Source: Palsa-504 sp963769715
Lineage (GTDB): Bacteria > Actinomycetota > Actinomycetes > Streptosporangiales > Streptosporangiaceae
Length of the DNA: 64,000 nt
NCBI GenBank assembly: GCA_963769715.1
Contig: CAVYNE010000010.1
Coordinates: 62,001 to 126,000, forward strand
Direction: 5' to 3'
Under the pieces are notes generated by a model. That model searched no databases. It saw only the letters and a list, made by a program, of their open reading frames with translations, and was not told where the DNA came from. A program made the position numbers and the translations under genes. Of the stretch, positions 31,966-40,947 are shown piece after piece; position 1 is the stretch's first letter, and every line of letters starts with the position of its first letter.

Positions 31966-33398
31966 GTAGCATCACCGCCCCGTCGCCAGCGGTCGACCCG
32001 ACGGGTCCGCTGGTCCCGGTGGCCCGCAGCAGGCGGCGCACCGAGCTGATCATGCTCGTCTTCGCCTGCGCGCTCGTCGCCTTCGCCTTCGCGAACGTCG
32101 GTTTCAGCCTCAAGGGCAAGCTGCCCTCGAGCACGGCGGAATACATGGCCGCCTACATCGTCATCGTCGGAGTCGCTCACCTGGCCATGCGGAGATTCGC
32201 CCCGTGGGCGGACCCGCTGCTGCTCCCGGGCGCGGCGGTGCTGAACGGCCTCGGCATCGTGATGATGTACCGGCTCGGGGCGCAGGTGAATCCGGCGACC
32301 GGAAGTCCCGTGGTCAGCGCGTCCGCGACCGGCATTCAGGTCCTCTTCTCGGCCGTCGGCATCGGGTGCTTCGTCGCGGTCCTCGCCTTGATCCGCGAGC
32401 CGCGGGTGCTGCAGCGCTATACCTACACGCTCGGCGCCGTCGGGATCTTGCTGGTGGCCCTGCCCGCCCTGCTGCCCGCGTCGATTAGCGAGGTCCCCGG
32501 CACCGGCGCCAAGATCCAGATCCGGCTCGGCTCGCTGATCACGTTCCAGCCGGAGGAATTCGCCAAGCTGGCACTGGCGGTCTCGTTCGCCGGCTACCTG
32601 GTGGCCAAGCGCGACGTCCTGGCGCTGGCCGGCCGGCGGGTGCTCGGCATCGACCTGCCGCGGGCCCGCGATCTCGGCCCCATCCTGGTGGCCTGGGCGG
32701 TCAGCCTGCTGCTGCTCGTCTTCGAGAGCGACGTCGGCACCAGCGCGGTGTTCATGGGCCTGTTCGTGGCGACGCTGTACATCGCCACGTCGCGGACTTC
32801 GTGGCTGCTGCTCGGCTTCGTCATGTTCGTCGTGGGCGCGTTCGCGGCGAGCAAGCTGTTCGCCCATGTCGGCGAGCGATTCGACATCTGGCTGCATCCG
32901 TTCACCGGGCAAAATCCCACCCACAACTCCTACCAGCTCGTTCAGGGCCTGTACGGGATGGCGAGCGGCGGCCTGCTCGGCAAGGGCCTGGGCGGCGGCC
33001 AGCCGTACATCACCCCGCTGGTGCAGAGCGACCTCGTGATCAGCGCGTTCGGCGAGGAACTCGGACTGGCCGGGCTGATGGCCATCTTGCTGATCTACGG
33101 GCTGCTCGTGCAGCGCGGGCTGCGGACCGCGATGTCGGTCAAGGACCCGTTCTCCAAGCTGCTCGCCGGCGGCCTGTCGTTCATGCTCGCCCTGCAGGTG
33201 TTCGTCATCGTCGGCGGGGTCACCCGGCTCATCCCGCTGACCGGCATCACCACTCCGTTCCTGTCCCAAGGCGGGTCCTCACTGGTGGCGAGCTGGATAC
33301 TGATCGCCCTGCTGGCCCGGCTGAGCGACACCGCCCGGCGCCCGCCGCCCCGGCCGATACAGGAAGAGGGACTGACGCAGGTGGTGACGCTGAAGTGA
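31962..33398 (+). CDS. rodA: SEDS-family peptidoglycan polymerase (RodA/FtsW)
   Basis: This 478-residue polytopic glycosyltransferase polymerises lipid II. Landmarks: IRLGSLITFQPEEFAKLALA, LLVFESDVGTSAVFMGLF with the catalytic Asp region, and NSYQLVQGLYGMASGGLLGKG, then TGITTPFLSQGGSSLVASW. The GTG start at 31962 overlaps the phosphatase stop (GTGA). Position next to a class B PBP and the kinases matches RodA of mycobacteria and streptomycetes. Confidence 0.95.
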   Translation: MSSITAPSPAVDPTGPLVPVARSRRRTELIMLVFACALVAFAFANVGFSLKGKLPSSTAEYMAAYIVIVGVAHLAMRRFAPWADPLLLPGAAVLNGLGIVMMYRLGAQVNPATGSPVVSASATGIQVLFSAVGIGCFVAVLALIREPRVLQRYTYTLGAVGILLVALPALLPASISEVPGTGAKIQIRLGSLITFQPEEFAKLALAVSFAGYLVAKRDVLALAGRRVLGIDLPRARDLGPILVAWAVSLLLLVFESDVGTSAVFMGLFVATLYIATSRTSWLLLGFVMFVVGAFAASKLFAHVGERFDIWLHPFTGQNPTHNSYQLVQGLYGMASGGLLGKGLGGGQPYITPLVQSDLVISAFGEELGLAGLMAILLIYGLLVQRGLRTAMSVKDPFSKLLAGGLSFMLALQVFVIVGGVTRLIPLTGITTPFLSQGGSSLVASWILIALLARLSDTARRPPPRPIQEEGLTQVVTLK

Positions 33399-34882
33399 AC
33401 CGGGCGCTGCGCCGGATATCGATCGCCGTCCTGGTGATGTTCCTGCTGCTGCTGATCAACATCAACTACCTGCAGGGCTTCGAACCCGCCAGCCTGGCGG
33501 GCAAGACAGGTAACTCCCGTGCGTTCTACGCCGCGCAGAACCAATACCAGCGCGGCAACATCGTCACCTCCGACGGCGTGACCATCGCGACCTCCAAGCC
33601 GAGCAGCAGCAACGATTCCATCAAGTACCAGCGGGTTTACCCCTTGGGCCCGGAGTTCGCCCCGGTGACCGGCTACGACACGCTTTACAGCCAGACCGGC
33701 ATCGAGTTGGCGGAGAACTCGCTGCTGTCGGGCAACGACTCCGCGCTTGACGTCAGGAAGGTCATCGACCTGATCACCGGCAAGACGACCAAGGGTGCCA
33801 CGGTCCAGGTCACGATCAACTCCGTGGCGCAGGCGGCGGCCTACGACGCGCTCAAGACCCTCGGCAAGCCGGGCGCGGTGGTTGCGCTCAACCCGAAAAC
33901 CGGGGCGATCCTCGCCATGGCCAGCTACCCGAGCTTCGACCCGAACGTCCTAGCCGTTCACGACGGCATCCAGCTCAACAAGAACGACAACCAGCTGCTC
34001 ACGGATCAGGCCCAGCCGCTTGTCAACCGGGCCCTGCAGGGGACCTACCCGCCCGGCTCGACGTTCAAGATCGTGACGAGTTCGGCGCTGCTGACGCGGA
34101 ATCCCAGCACCACGATCAACACCAAATTTGACTCGCCGACCCAGCTCACGCTGCCGCAGACCAACCACGTGCTGACCAATAACCTCGGCGAGATATGCGG
34201 CGACGGGAGCGGCCAGGTGCCGCTGATCACGGCGTTCGCCCAGTCCTGCGACACCACCTTCGCCAAGATCGGCATGAACGTCGGCGCGCCGGCGCTCAAC
34301 GCCATGGCGGGGAAGTTCGGCATGAACAACCCGAACCTGACCATTCCGCTCGGCGTGGCGCAGAGCAACTACGTCATCCCGCCGAGCGAGGCGCTGACCG
34401 CCTACTCGGCGATCGGGCAGTTCAGCGACACTGTCACCCCGCTGCAGGAAGCCATGTTCGCCGCGGCCATCGCCAACGGCGGCACGCTGATGAAGCCCTA
34501 CCTGGTGCAGCAGGTCACCGCCAGCGACCTGAGCACGGTCCAGGCGACACCGCAGACCGTGCTGAGCCAGCCGGTCACCCCGTCCGTGGCCGGCAGCGTG
34601 GGACAGATGATGCGCGCCGTGGTGCAGGACTCCAACGGCACCGCGTTCGCCTTCAATGCCAACGCCGAGGGCGGCGTGGTGATCGCCGGCAAGACCGGTA
34701 CGGCCGAGACCGGTCAGAACAGCGGGCTGAACGACGCGGCCTTTACCGCCTTCGCTCCCTACGGCAACCCGGATATCGCCGTCGGCGTCATAATTGAAGG
34801 TGGCGGCTACGGAGCTGCCTCGGCCGCACCCATCGCCGTGCAGGTCATCCAGGCGTACCTGAAGACCCTGAGGAATCCGTGA
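33395..34882 (+). CDS. pbpA: class B penicillin-binding protein PbpA
   Basis: This 495-residue transpeptidase has a short cytosolic start, a membrane helix (ISIAVLVMFLLLLININYL), a dimerisation region with YQRGNIVTSDG, and the penicillin-binding domain: the nucleophile in YPPGSTFKIVTS (SxxK) near residue 225, SCD near 283 in place of SxN, and AGKTGTAETG near 433 (KTG). It pairs with the SEDS polymerase encoded just upstream (4-nt overlap) to cross-link new septal or polar wall. Confidence 0.95.
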   Translation: MNRALRRISIAVLVMFLLLLININYLQGFEPASLAGKTGNSRAFYAAQNQYQRGNIVTSDGVTIATSKPSSSNDSIKYQRVYPLGPEFAPVTGYDTLYSQTGIELAENSLLSGNDSALDVRKVIDLITGKTTKGATVQVTINSVAQAAAYDALKTLGKPGAVVALNPKTGAILAMASYPSFDPNVLAVHDGIQLNKNDNQLLTDQAQPLVNRALQGTYPPGSTFKIVTSSALLTRNPSTTINTKFDSPTQLTLPQTNHVLTNNLGEICGDGSGQVPLITAFAQSCDTTFAKIGMNVGAPALNAMAGKFGMNNPNLTIPLGVAQSNYVIPPSEALTAYSAIGQFSDTVTPLQEAMFAAAIANGGTLMKPYLVQQVTASDLSTVQATPQTVLSQPVTPSVAGSVGQMMRAVVQDSNGTAFAFNANAEGGVVIAGKTGTAETGQNSGLNDAAFTAFAPYGNPDIAVGVIIEGGGYGAASAAPIAVQVIQAYLKTLRNP

Positions 34883-36240
34883 GCGACTATCTGCTGGCCG
34901 GCCGTTACCGGCTGACCGACCGCATAGCGGCCGGCGGCATGGGCGAGGTGTGGCGCGGCGAGGATAACCTGCTCAACCGTGCGGTCGCGGTCAAGTTGCT
35001 GCCTACCGGCCGGGCCGGCGACGAGGCGTTCCTGGCCAGGTTCCGCGCCGAGGCACGCTATGCGGCCAGCCTGTCCCATCCGGGCATCGCGCGGGTCTAC
35101 GACTACGGTGAGTCCTCCGAGTTCGGCGGCGCGTACCTGATCATGGAGCTGGTCAACGGCGAGGCCCTATCGGCGATCCTGGCCCAGGCGGGCCGGCTGT
35201 CCCCGGACGCCACGCTGGACATCATCAGCCAGGCGGCGCGCGCGCTCGACGCCGCGCACCAGGCCGGCATCGTGCACCGCGACATCAAGCCAGGCAACCT
35301 GCTGGTCGCCGCGGGTGGCACCACGAAGATCACTGACTTTGGCATCGCTACCGCGGTGGCTGCGGCCCAGGCGTCGCACCTGACCGAGACGGGCATGGTG
35401 ATGGGCACGGCGATGTACGTATCGCCCGAGCAGGCCACCGGCGCCCCGGTGACCGACGCCTCCGACATCTACTCCCTCGGCGTGGTCGCTTATGAGTGCC
35501 TGGCCGGGCATCCGCCGTTCACGGCCAGCGAGCCGCTGGCGATCGCGTTCGCGCACAAGCACGAGCCGGTGCCCGCGCTGCCGCCGGACGTGCCGCAGCC
35601 GGTCAGCGATCTGGTCTACCACATGCTGGCCAAGACCCCGGCGGAGCGGCCCGCCAGTGTCCGGGTGGTGGCCGATCGCGCCGACATGCTGCGGGACGCG
35701 CTGGCGCTAGGCGAGTCCGGGAAGCCCGCCGAATACCTCGGCGCGACCCGGGCGGACCTGCCGCCTGCGGCGACGGGCGTCCTGTTCGGCGAGGAAGACC
35801 CCGGTTCCGGCCGGCCACGTGGCGCCGGCGCGGGCCGCATCAGCCGGCGCCGCCAGCTGGTGGCGGCCGGGTCGACCGCGGTCCTGTGCGCCGCCGCCGT
35901 CGCGACCGGCCTGTACCTGACCAGTCATGCCACGGGTCAGACCAGCGGAAATGCAGGCAATAACGCATTGCAGCACCCGAACTCACCGAACGCCAGGCCG
36001 TCCCGCAGCACCGCCAGCCCGCACTCCCGTCCGACGCCTTCTAATGTGGTGGTGGTGCACCAAAAGCCATCGCCTAGCCCTACCCTCGGCAACCCGCAGC
36101 CGACGAAGTCCGTTAAACCGACACCGTCCCCGAAGCCAACGCCGACGGCGAGCCCGTCAGCGACGGCGAGCAGTTCGCCGACGCCAACTAGCTCATCGTC
36201 GTCCGCGAGCCCGTCACCGTCGTCGTCTTCTTCGCCGTAG
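34879..36240 (+). CDS. pknA: membrane Ser/Thr protein kinase (PknA-like)
   Basis: This 453-residue Hanks-type kinase has a glycine loop (ITDRIAAGG-like: DRIAAGGMGEVWRG), the Lys in AVAVKLLP, catalytic HQAGIVHRDIKPGNLLV, ITDFGIATAVA and the activation segment MGTAMYVSPEQATG. A membrane helix lies near residue 340 (LVAAGSTAVLCAAAVATGLY), followed by about 90 extracytoplasmic residues of Ser/Thr/Pro repeats and no PASTA domain. Its GTG overlaps the pbpA stop. Expected targets are the FHA proteins and division/wall enzymes. Confidence 0.93.
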   Translation: MSDYLLAGRYRLTDRIAAGGMGEVWRGEDNLLNRAVAVKLLPTGRAGDEAFLARFRAEARYAASLSHPGIARVYDYGESSEFGGAYLIMELVNGEALSAILAQAGRLSPDATLDIISQAARALDAAHQAGIVHRDIKPGNLLVAAGGTTKITDFGIATAVAAAQASHLTETGMVMGTAMYVSPEQATGAPVTDASDIYSLGVVAYECLAGHPPFTASEPLAIAFAHKHEPVPALPPDVPQPVSDLVYHMLAKTPAERPASVRVVADRADMLRDALALGESGKPAEYLGATRADLPPAATGVLFGEEDPGSGRPRGAGAGRISRRRQLVAAGSTAVLCAAAVATGLYLTSHATGQTSGNAGNNALQHPNSPNARPSRSTASPHSRPTPSNVVVVHQKPSPSPTLGNPQPTKSVKPTPSPKPTPTASPSATASSSPTPTSSSSSASPSPSSSSSP

Positions 36241-36278
36241 TCCGAGACACTAGAAAAAACGCAGGGTGGTTTGGCACA

Positions 36279-38066
36279 GTGCGAGATATGACACAGCCCC
36301 GTCTACTCGGCGGCCGCTACGAACTCGATGGCGTGGTGGGCCGCGGCGGCATGGCCGAGGTGTACCGGGCGCGCGACATCCGGCTTGACCGGATCGTCGC
36401 CATCAAGACGCTGCGCACCGACCTCGCCAGGGACCAGATATTCCAGGCCAGGTTCCGCCGCGAGGCCCAGTCGGCGGCCTCCCTCAACCATCCGTCCATC
36501 GTGGCGGTCTACGACACCGGCGAGGACATGGCCACGGGCCTCCCCGTGCCGTACATCGTCATGGAGTACGTGGACGGCCGCACGGTGCGGGACCTGCTGC
36601 AGGAAGGTCACCGGCTGCTGCCGGAGCGTTCCATCGAGATCATCGACGGGGTGCTGCGCGCCTTGGACTACAGCCATCAGGCTGGCATCGTGCACCGCGA
36701 CATCAAGCCGGGCAACGTGATGGTGACCCGCAACGGCGACGTCAAGGTCATGGACTTCGGCATCGCCCGGGCGATGAGCGACGCCCAGGCCACGATGACC
36801 CAGACGGCCCAGGTGATCGGCACCGCGCAGTACCTCTCGCCGGAGCAGGCCCGGGGGGAACGGGTCGATTCCCGCAGTGACCTGTACTCGACCGGCTGCC
36901 TGCTGTACGAGCTGCTGACCGGCCGGCCGCCGTTTACCGGTGACTCACCGGTCGCGATCGCCTACCAGCACGTCAGGGAGAACCCGGTGCCGCCGTCCCG
37001 GGTGGACCCCGACGTCCCGCCGTGGGCGGACGCGATCGTATTGAAGGCAATGGCCAAGTCGCCCGCGGACCGGTACCAGACCGCCGCGGACATGCGCGCC
37101 GACCTGCAGCGTGCTGCCTCCGGCATGCCGGTCGCGGCGGCGCCGCCGACCAGGTTCGACATGTACCCGCAGACCCAGCGGCTGGGCTCCGGCGCGATGA
37201 TGGCAGGAGCCACCTCGCAGATCCCGCCGGTCGAGGACTATGAATACGCGGGCCAAGGCTACGACCGGGGCAGGCACGGCGGCGGCACGAGCCGCCGCTG
37301 GATTCCCTGGGTTCTCGGCCTGGTGCTCGTGGTCGGCGTGGTAGCCGCAGCGGCCTACTACCTGCTCGCTGGAGCAGGCAAGACTTACGCGGTCCCGCTG
37401 GTGAACAACGAGCCTGTCGCGCAGGCGGAAGCCCAGATCACGGCCGCGCACCTTCGCTCCACCGTCGTCTACCAGACTTCGTCCAGCGTCAAGCAGGGCC
37501 TGGTGATCGGCTCCAGCCCCCAGCAGGGTAATAACGTCGCGGCGGGCACATTGGTGAGGTTGGTCGTCTCCAAGGGGACGGCGCCCGTCGCCGTGCCGAA
37601 TGTGGTCGGCCAGCAGGAGGCCGCGGCCGAGTCCGCCCTGCAGAACGCGGGCTTCAAGCCCGCCATCAAGAACGACCCAGCCTCGTCCGCGCCGCTTGGC
37701 CAGGTGACCGCGCAGAGTCCAAGCGGGGGCACGGCCCCGCAGGGCTCCACGGTCACCATCACCATTTCCGGTGGCGACGTTCCGGTACAGTCCGTCGTCG
37801 GTGATTCCCAGGCGACCGCCACCCAGATTCTGACCCAGGCCGGCTTCCAGGTCAGCGTCACACCAGGGTCGGGGCCGGCCCAGTACGCCAACGGAACGGT
37901 CTTCAGCCAGCAGCCCGCCAGCGGCACCGCGCCGAAGGGCTCCACGGTCACCATCTACGTACAGAACGGCGCGTCTCCGACAGGATCTCCGTCCGCCCCG
38001 GCCTCCCCGACCGCGACCCCGACCGCGACCCCGGCCGCCAGCGGTGGCCTTGGCCTCGGGTTCTGA
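36279..38066 (+). CDS. pknB: PASTA-domain Ser/Thr protein kinase PknB
   Basis: This 595-residue kinase has VVGRGGMAEVYRARDIRL, the Lys in RIVAIKTLR, HQAGIVHRDIKPGNVMV, VMDFGIARAM and GTAQYLSPEQARGE. A membrane helix (IPWVLGLVLVVGVVAAAAYY) lies near residue 347, followed by three PASTA domains (about 370-435, 436-505 and 506-570) that bind muropeptides or lipid II outside. A Pro/Thr/Ala tail follows. The start is GTG 36279 or ATG 36288. The 38-nt gap after the first kinase is the first break in coupling within the cluster. Confidence 0.96.
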   Translation: MRDMTQPRLLGGRYELDGVVGRGGMAEVYRARDIRLDRIVAIKTLRTDLARDQIFQARFRREAQSAASLNHPSIVAVYDTGEDMATGLPVPYIVMEYVDGRTVRDLLQEGHRLLPERSIEIIDGVLRALDYSHQAGIVHRDIKPGNVMVTRNGDVKVMDFGIARAMSDAQATMTQTAQVIGTAQYLSPEQARGERVDSRSDLYSTGCLLYELLTGRPPFTGDSPVAIAYQHVRENPVPPSRVDPDVPPWADAIVLKAMAKSPADRYQTAADMRADLQRAASGMPVAAAPPTRFDMYPQTQRLGSGAMMAGATSQIPPVEDYEYAGQGYDRGRHGGGTSRRWIPWVLGLVLVVGVVAAAAYYLLAGAGKTYAVPLVNNEPVAQAEAQITAAHLRSTVVYQTSSSVKQGLVIGSSPQQGNNVAAGTLVRLVVSKGTAPVAVPNVVGQQEAAAESALQNAGFKPAIKNDPASSAPLGQVTAQSPSGGTAPQGSTVTITISGGDVPVQSVVGDSQATATQILTQAGFQVSVTPGSGPAQYANGTVFSQQPASGTAPKGSTVTIYVQNGASPTGSPSAPASPTATPTATPAASGGLGLGF

Positions 38067-38228
38067 GGGGTCTTAGCCGTTGAAGCCCGAGGTGTCGATC
38101 GGCAGGTGAATCGAGGCCCAGAAAACGCGGATCGCGCCGACCACCGCGCAGAGCGGCTACGCTTAGGTCCGCATCGCAGGGTTTGATCGCGGGTTTGCCT
38201 CGCCAGGTTTGCTACGCAGGAGGCCGTT

Positions 38229-38480
38229 GTGCCCAAGTCGCGCGTCCGCAAGAGGACGGTCTACACGCCTCCGCAGCCGAAGACGGCGCGGAGGAAGGTC
38301 AGTGCGCCATGGGTCGGCCCGACCATCGTGGCCTGCCTGGTCCTCGGCCTGGCCTGGATCGTGACGTATTACCTCTCGAATGGTTCGATACCCGGTATAT
38401 CCAGCCTGGGCGCATGGAACCTCGTGATTGGCTTCGCGTTCATCATCGCGGGCGTCACCTTGTCTACCAGGTGGCGCTGA
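38229..38480 (+). CDS. crgA: cell division protein CrgA
   Basis: This 83-residue actinobacteria-specific division protein has a basic cytosolic start (PKSRVRKRTVYTPP) and two membrane helices (WVGPTIVACLVLGLAWIVTYY and AWNLVIGFAFIIAGVTLS) separated by a short loop ending in GISSLGAW. It recruits or regulates FtsI/FtsZ assembly. GTG 38229 has AGGAGG just upstream. Position next to pknB is conserved in actinomycetes. Confidence 0.95.
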   Translation: MPKSRVRKRTVYTPPQPKTARRKVSAPWVGPTIVACLVLGLAWIVTYYLSNGSIPGISSLGAWNLVIGFAFIIAGVTLSTRWR

Positions 38481-38488
38481 CCCCGGCC

Positions 38489-39445
38489 CTAGACCCCGCC
38501 GCTGGTGAGCTGGCCGTTCCTGGTCACGATCGCGACCGCGATCAGGGCCATCACCGCTACGGTGGCGGCGACCTGGAAGGCGGTGCGGTTCTTACGGGGC
38601 GCGTAGACATAGGCGGCGGTGAGCAGCGCGCCGGTAAGCAGCCCGCCGATGTGGTCCTGCCAGGCGATGGCGTTGCGGAAGTAGAAGCTGAAAGCCAGGT
38701 TGATGGCGATCAGCACGACAATCCCGCGGGTGTCCACGCGCAGCCGCCTGGACACCACGAACCACGCCCCGAACAGCCCGTAGATGGCACCCGAGGCGCC
38801 CGCCGCGGCGTTGTACGGCGGCGCGAGGAAGTAGTACATCACCGCGCCGCCGACGGCGCTGAGCAGGTATACCGCGAGGAACCGGGCCCGGCCCAGGACG
38901 CCTTCGAGCGAGGGTCCCACGAAGATCAGCGCCCACATGTTGAACGCGATGTCCATGAGCCCCAGGCCGCTCAGGCCTGCCCCGGGGACCACGAACGCGG
39001 ACGTGATCAGCCGATACCACTCACCCGCGGCCACCCCGTGCACCGGGCCGCCCTGCGTGGGCGGGAAGTACCCGAGCATCTCCAGATCGGCGACGATACC
39101 CGGGCGGACCCAGGCCACCAGGAACACCGCCACGTTGATGGCGACCAGCGTCCAGGTGACGACGGCGCCCGCGGCCGGGCGGCCGCCGAAGGTGGTCCTG
39201 GCCCGGCGGGTGCTCCGCGCGCCTTCGCCCACGCACTCCACGCACTGCTGGCCCACTGAGGCCGAGCGCATGCAATCTGGGCACGCGTAGCGCTCGCACC
39301 GGACACAGGAGACGTACGTTTCCCGGCCGGGGTGGCGGTAACAGGTCGGAACTGCCTGGTCCCCGCCAGGCCCCGGCGCGACCCCGTCCGGCCGGCCCTG
39401 TCCGCCCGATCCGGAATCGCTGGGCATGCTCACGGCTTGGTCCAA
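38489..39445 (-). CDS. rhomboid family intramembrane serine protease with N-terminal zinc finger
   Basis: Residues 33-70 carry B-box-like Cys/His pairs (CYRHPGRETYVSCVRC, CPDC, QQCVEC). Six to seven membrane helices follow. The catalytic Ser is in AAGASGAIYGLFGAWF near residue 207 and the His in WQDHIGGLLTGALL near 266. The TTG start abuts the cyclophilin stop; GTG 39433 and ATG 39427 are alternatives with no better ribosome site. It is convergent with crgA. Rhomboids cleave membrane-protein segments; the substrate is unknown. Confidence 0.9.
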   Translation of the reverse strand: MDQAVSMPSDSGSGGQGRPDGVAPGPGGDQAVPTCYRHPGRETYVSCVRCERYACPDCMRSASVGQQCVECVGEGARSTRRARTTFGGRPAAGAVVTWTLVAINVAVFLVAWVRPGIVADLEMLGYFPPTQGGPVHGVAAGEWYRLITSAFVVPGAGLSGLGLMDIAFNMWALIFVGPSLEGVLGRARFLAVYLLSAVGGAVMYYFLAPPYNAAAGASGAIYGLFGAWFVVSRRLRVDTRGIVVLIAINLAFSFYFRNAIAWQDHIGGLLTGALLTAAYVYAPRKNRTAFQVAATVAVMALIAVAIVTRNGQLTSGGV

Positions 39446-39976
39446 TCAGGAAGCGCTGGTGCCGCGTTCTACCGTGACCGACTCGATGGTCACGTCCTCC
39501 ACGGGCCGGTCCTGGCTGCCCGTCTTGACCCGGCTGATCAGGTCAACCACGTCGGCACCCTCGATGACCTCGCCGAAGATGGTGTGCTTGCCGTTAAGCC
39601 AGGGCGCCTGCGCGACGGTGATGAAGAACTGCGAGCCATTGGTGCCGGGTCCGGCGTTCGCCATGGCCAGCAGGTACGGCCGGTCGAACGCGAGGTCCGG
39701 GTGGATTTCGTCGGCGAACTCGTAGCCGGGGCCGCCTCGGCCAGATCCGAGCGGGTCCCCGCCCTGGATCATGAAGTCGGGGATGACCCGGTGGAACACC
39801 GTCCCGTCGTACAGTTTGTCCGTGGTGGCCCGCCCGGTGCGCGGGTCCGTCCACTGCCTGCTACCTTCGGCTAGTTCCACAAAGTTGCGTACCGTCTTTG
39901 GCGCGTGATCAGGGAAGAGGCGTATGACAACCGGGCCCTGACTGGTGCGCAGCGTAGCGGTCAGCGTGTCTGTCAT
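39446..39976 (-). CDS. ppiA: peptidyl-prolyl cis-trans isomerase, cyclophilin type
   Basis: This 176-residue cyclophilin has FPDHAPKTVRNFVELAEG, the catalytic Arg/Phe region FHRVIPDFMIQGGDP, AMANAGPGTNGSQFFIT and WLNGKHTIFGEV. No signal peptide is visible, so it is cytoplasmic. The ATG has a clear GAGGAG ribosome site. It probably shares a transcript with the rhomboid gene, which starts immediately at its stop. A cyclophilin in this neighbourhood is conserved near the origin in mycobacteria. Confidence 0.96.
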   Translation of the reverse strand: MTDTLTATLRTSQGPVVIRLFPDHAPKTVRNFVELAEGSRQWTDPRTGRATTDKLYDGTVFHRVIPDFMIQGGDPLGSGRGGPGYEFADEIHPDLAFDRPYLLAMANAGPGTNGSQFFITVAQAPWLNGKHTIFGEVIEGADVVDLISRVKTGSQDRPVEDVTIESVTVERGTSAS

Positions 39977-40126
39977 GCGATGGACTCCTCGTCCAGCCAG
40001 CTAAATGGCCGGACATTTCGTCGTTGTAAATTTCCTCCAGTCATCACCGTACCGGTAGCGCGCGATGATTGAACCCAGCACAGCCGGGAAGCCTGTGATG
40101 GCGGGATAATGCTCGGGAGGTTAACT

Positions 40127-40678
40127 GTGTCCAATATCAAGACCAACCGCACCACCAACGGGGCGACTCCGATCGGCGTACGCGCCAAGGACGTCGCCGC
40201 GCAGGCCGTTCCGGTGGGGAAGCGCGCGGGAACGACCGCGGTTCAGGGAGTCCGACAGGGCGTTCAGGGTGCCCGGGAGTGGGCCGCGCCTCGACTGGAG
40301 GACGCCGTTCAGGGCGCACGGGAGTGGGCCGCGCCTCGACTGGAGGACGCTGCGGACGCCGTCGACACCACCGTCGCCCCGAAGGTGTCATCGGTTCTGC
40401 GGTCGACCGCTGCCCAGGTCAGGCTGAGCGAAACGAAGCGGGCCGGTATCCGGAGGCTGCTGGACTGGCGCTTGCTGCTCGGCGTCGGCGCAGCCATGGC
40501 CGCGGCTGGCGCTGGCGCTGCCATCACCATGCGGCGTCGTTACGCCAGTGCCACGGCGGAGGCCAAGAACGCCACCGAGGCGTCCGAGGACGAACGAGGC
40601 ACCCAGGCCGGAGATTCCGCTTCTGACGCGACCGCGGGCTCGGAGGTCAACGGTCGGGTCACCACGCCCGGGACGTAA
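40127..40678 (+). CDS. small single-pass membrane protein with tandem 15-residue repeat
   Basis: This 183-residue protein has no recognised family. After a basic start it has two identical repeats VQGAREWAAPRLEDA (residues 46-75), a helical stretch, a membrane segment LLLGVGAAMAAAGAGAAIT near 122, and an acidic Ser/Glu tail. The repeat pattern resembles amphipathic helices of actinobacterial DUF-type membrane-associated proteins. GTG 40127 follows GGGAGG at good spacing. It is flanked by a strong terminator-like hairpin. Confidence 0.75.
   Translation: MSNIKTNRTTNGATPIGVRAKDVAAQAVPVGKRAGTTAVQGVRQGVQGAREWAAPRLEDAVQGAREWAAPRLEDAADAVDTTVAPKVSSVLRSTAAQVRLSETKRAGIRRLLDWRLLLGVGAAMAAAGAGAAITMRRRYASATAEAKNATEASEDERGTQAGDSASDATAGSEVNGRVTTPGT
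40262..40351 (+). repeat. 45-bp tandem duplication within the membrane protein
   Basis: Two adjacent 45-bp units starting GTTCAGGG differ at only about three positions, all silent. They duplicate 15 residues exactly, indicating a recent in-frame duplication. Confidence 0.9.
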
Positions 40679-40717
40679 CGGGACGAGGCATTCACGTCGC
40701 GGAAACTAATGAAGAGG

Positions 40718-40784
40718 CGCCCGCGGCGCTGCCCGCACGCTGATCGCCAGGCGGCGGTGTGACGAGCAGCGCTGCGGGCGTTTC
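40718..40784. terminator. bidirectional terminator-like inverted repeat
   Basis: The arms CGCCCGCGGCGCTGC (40718) and GCAGCGCTGCGGGCG (40766) pair at 14 of 15 positions around a 33-nt loop and are followed by TTTCC. It lies 39 bp after the stop of the small membrane protein gene. The rest of 40679-40947 shows nothing else. Confidence 0.6.
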
Positions 40785-40947
40785 CGATTCCGCCGTAGGA
40801 GCGTACCTGCCTTCAATGGCCTGGGTTTCACCGGTCTGGGCGGCTTTGCCGCGCGAGTCAGGACCGCCGTGGGCATGATCCGGTACCGTCTAGTCACGGA
40901 CCCGGGAGTGCGGCAACCATGACTGTGACCAGTAGACGGGCGATTTG

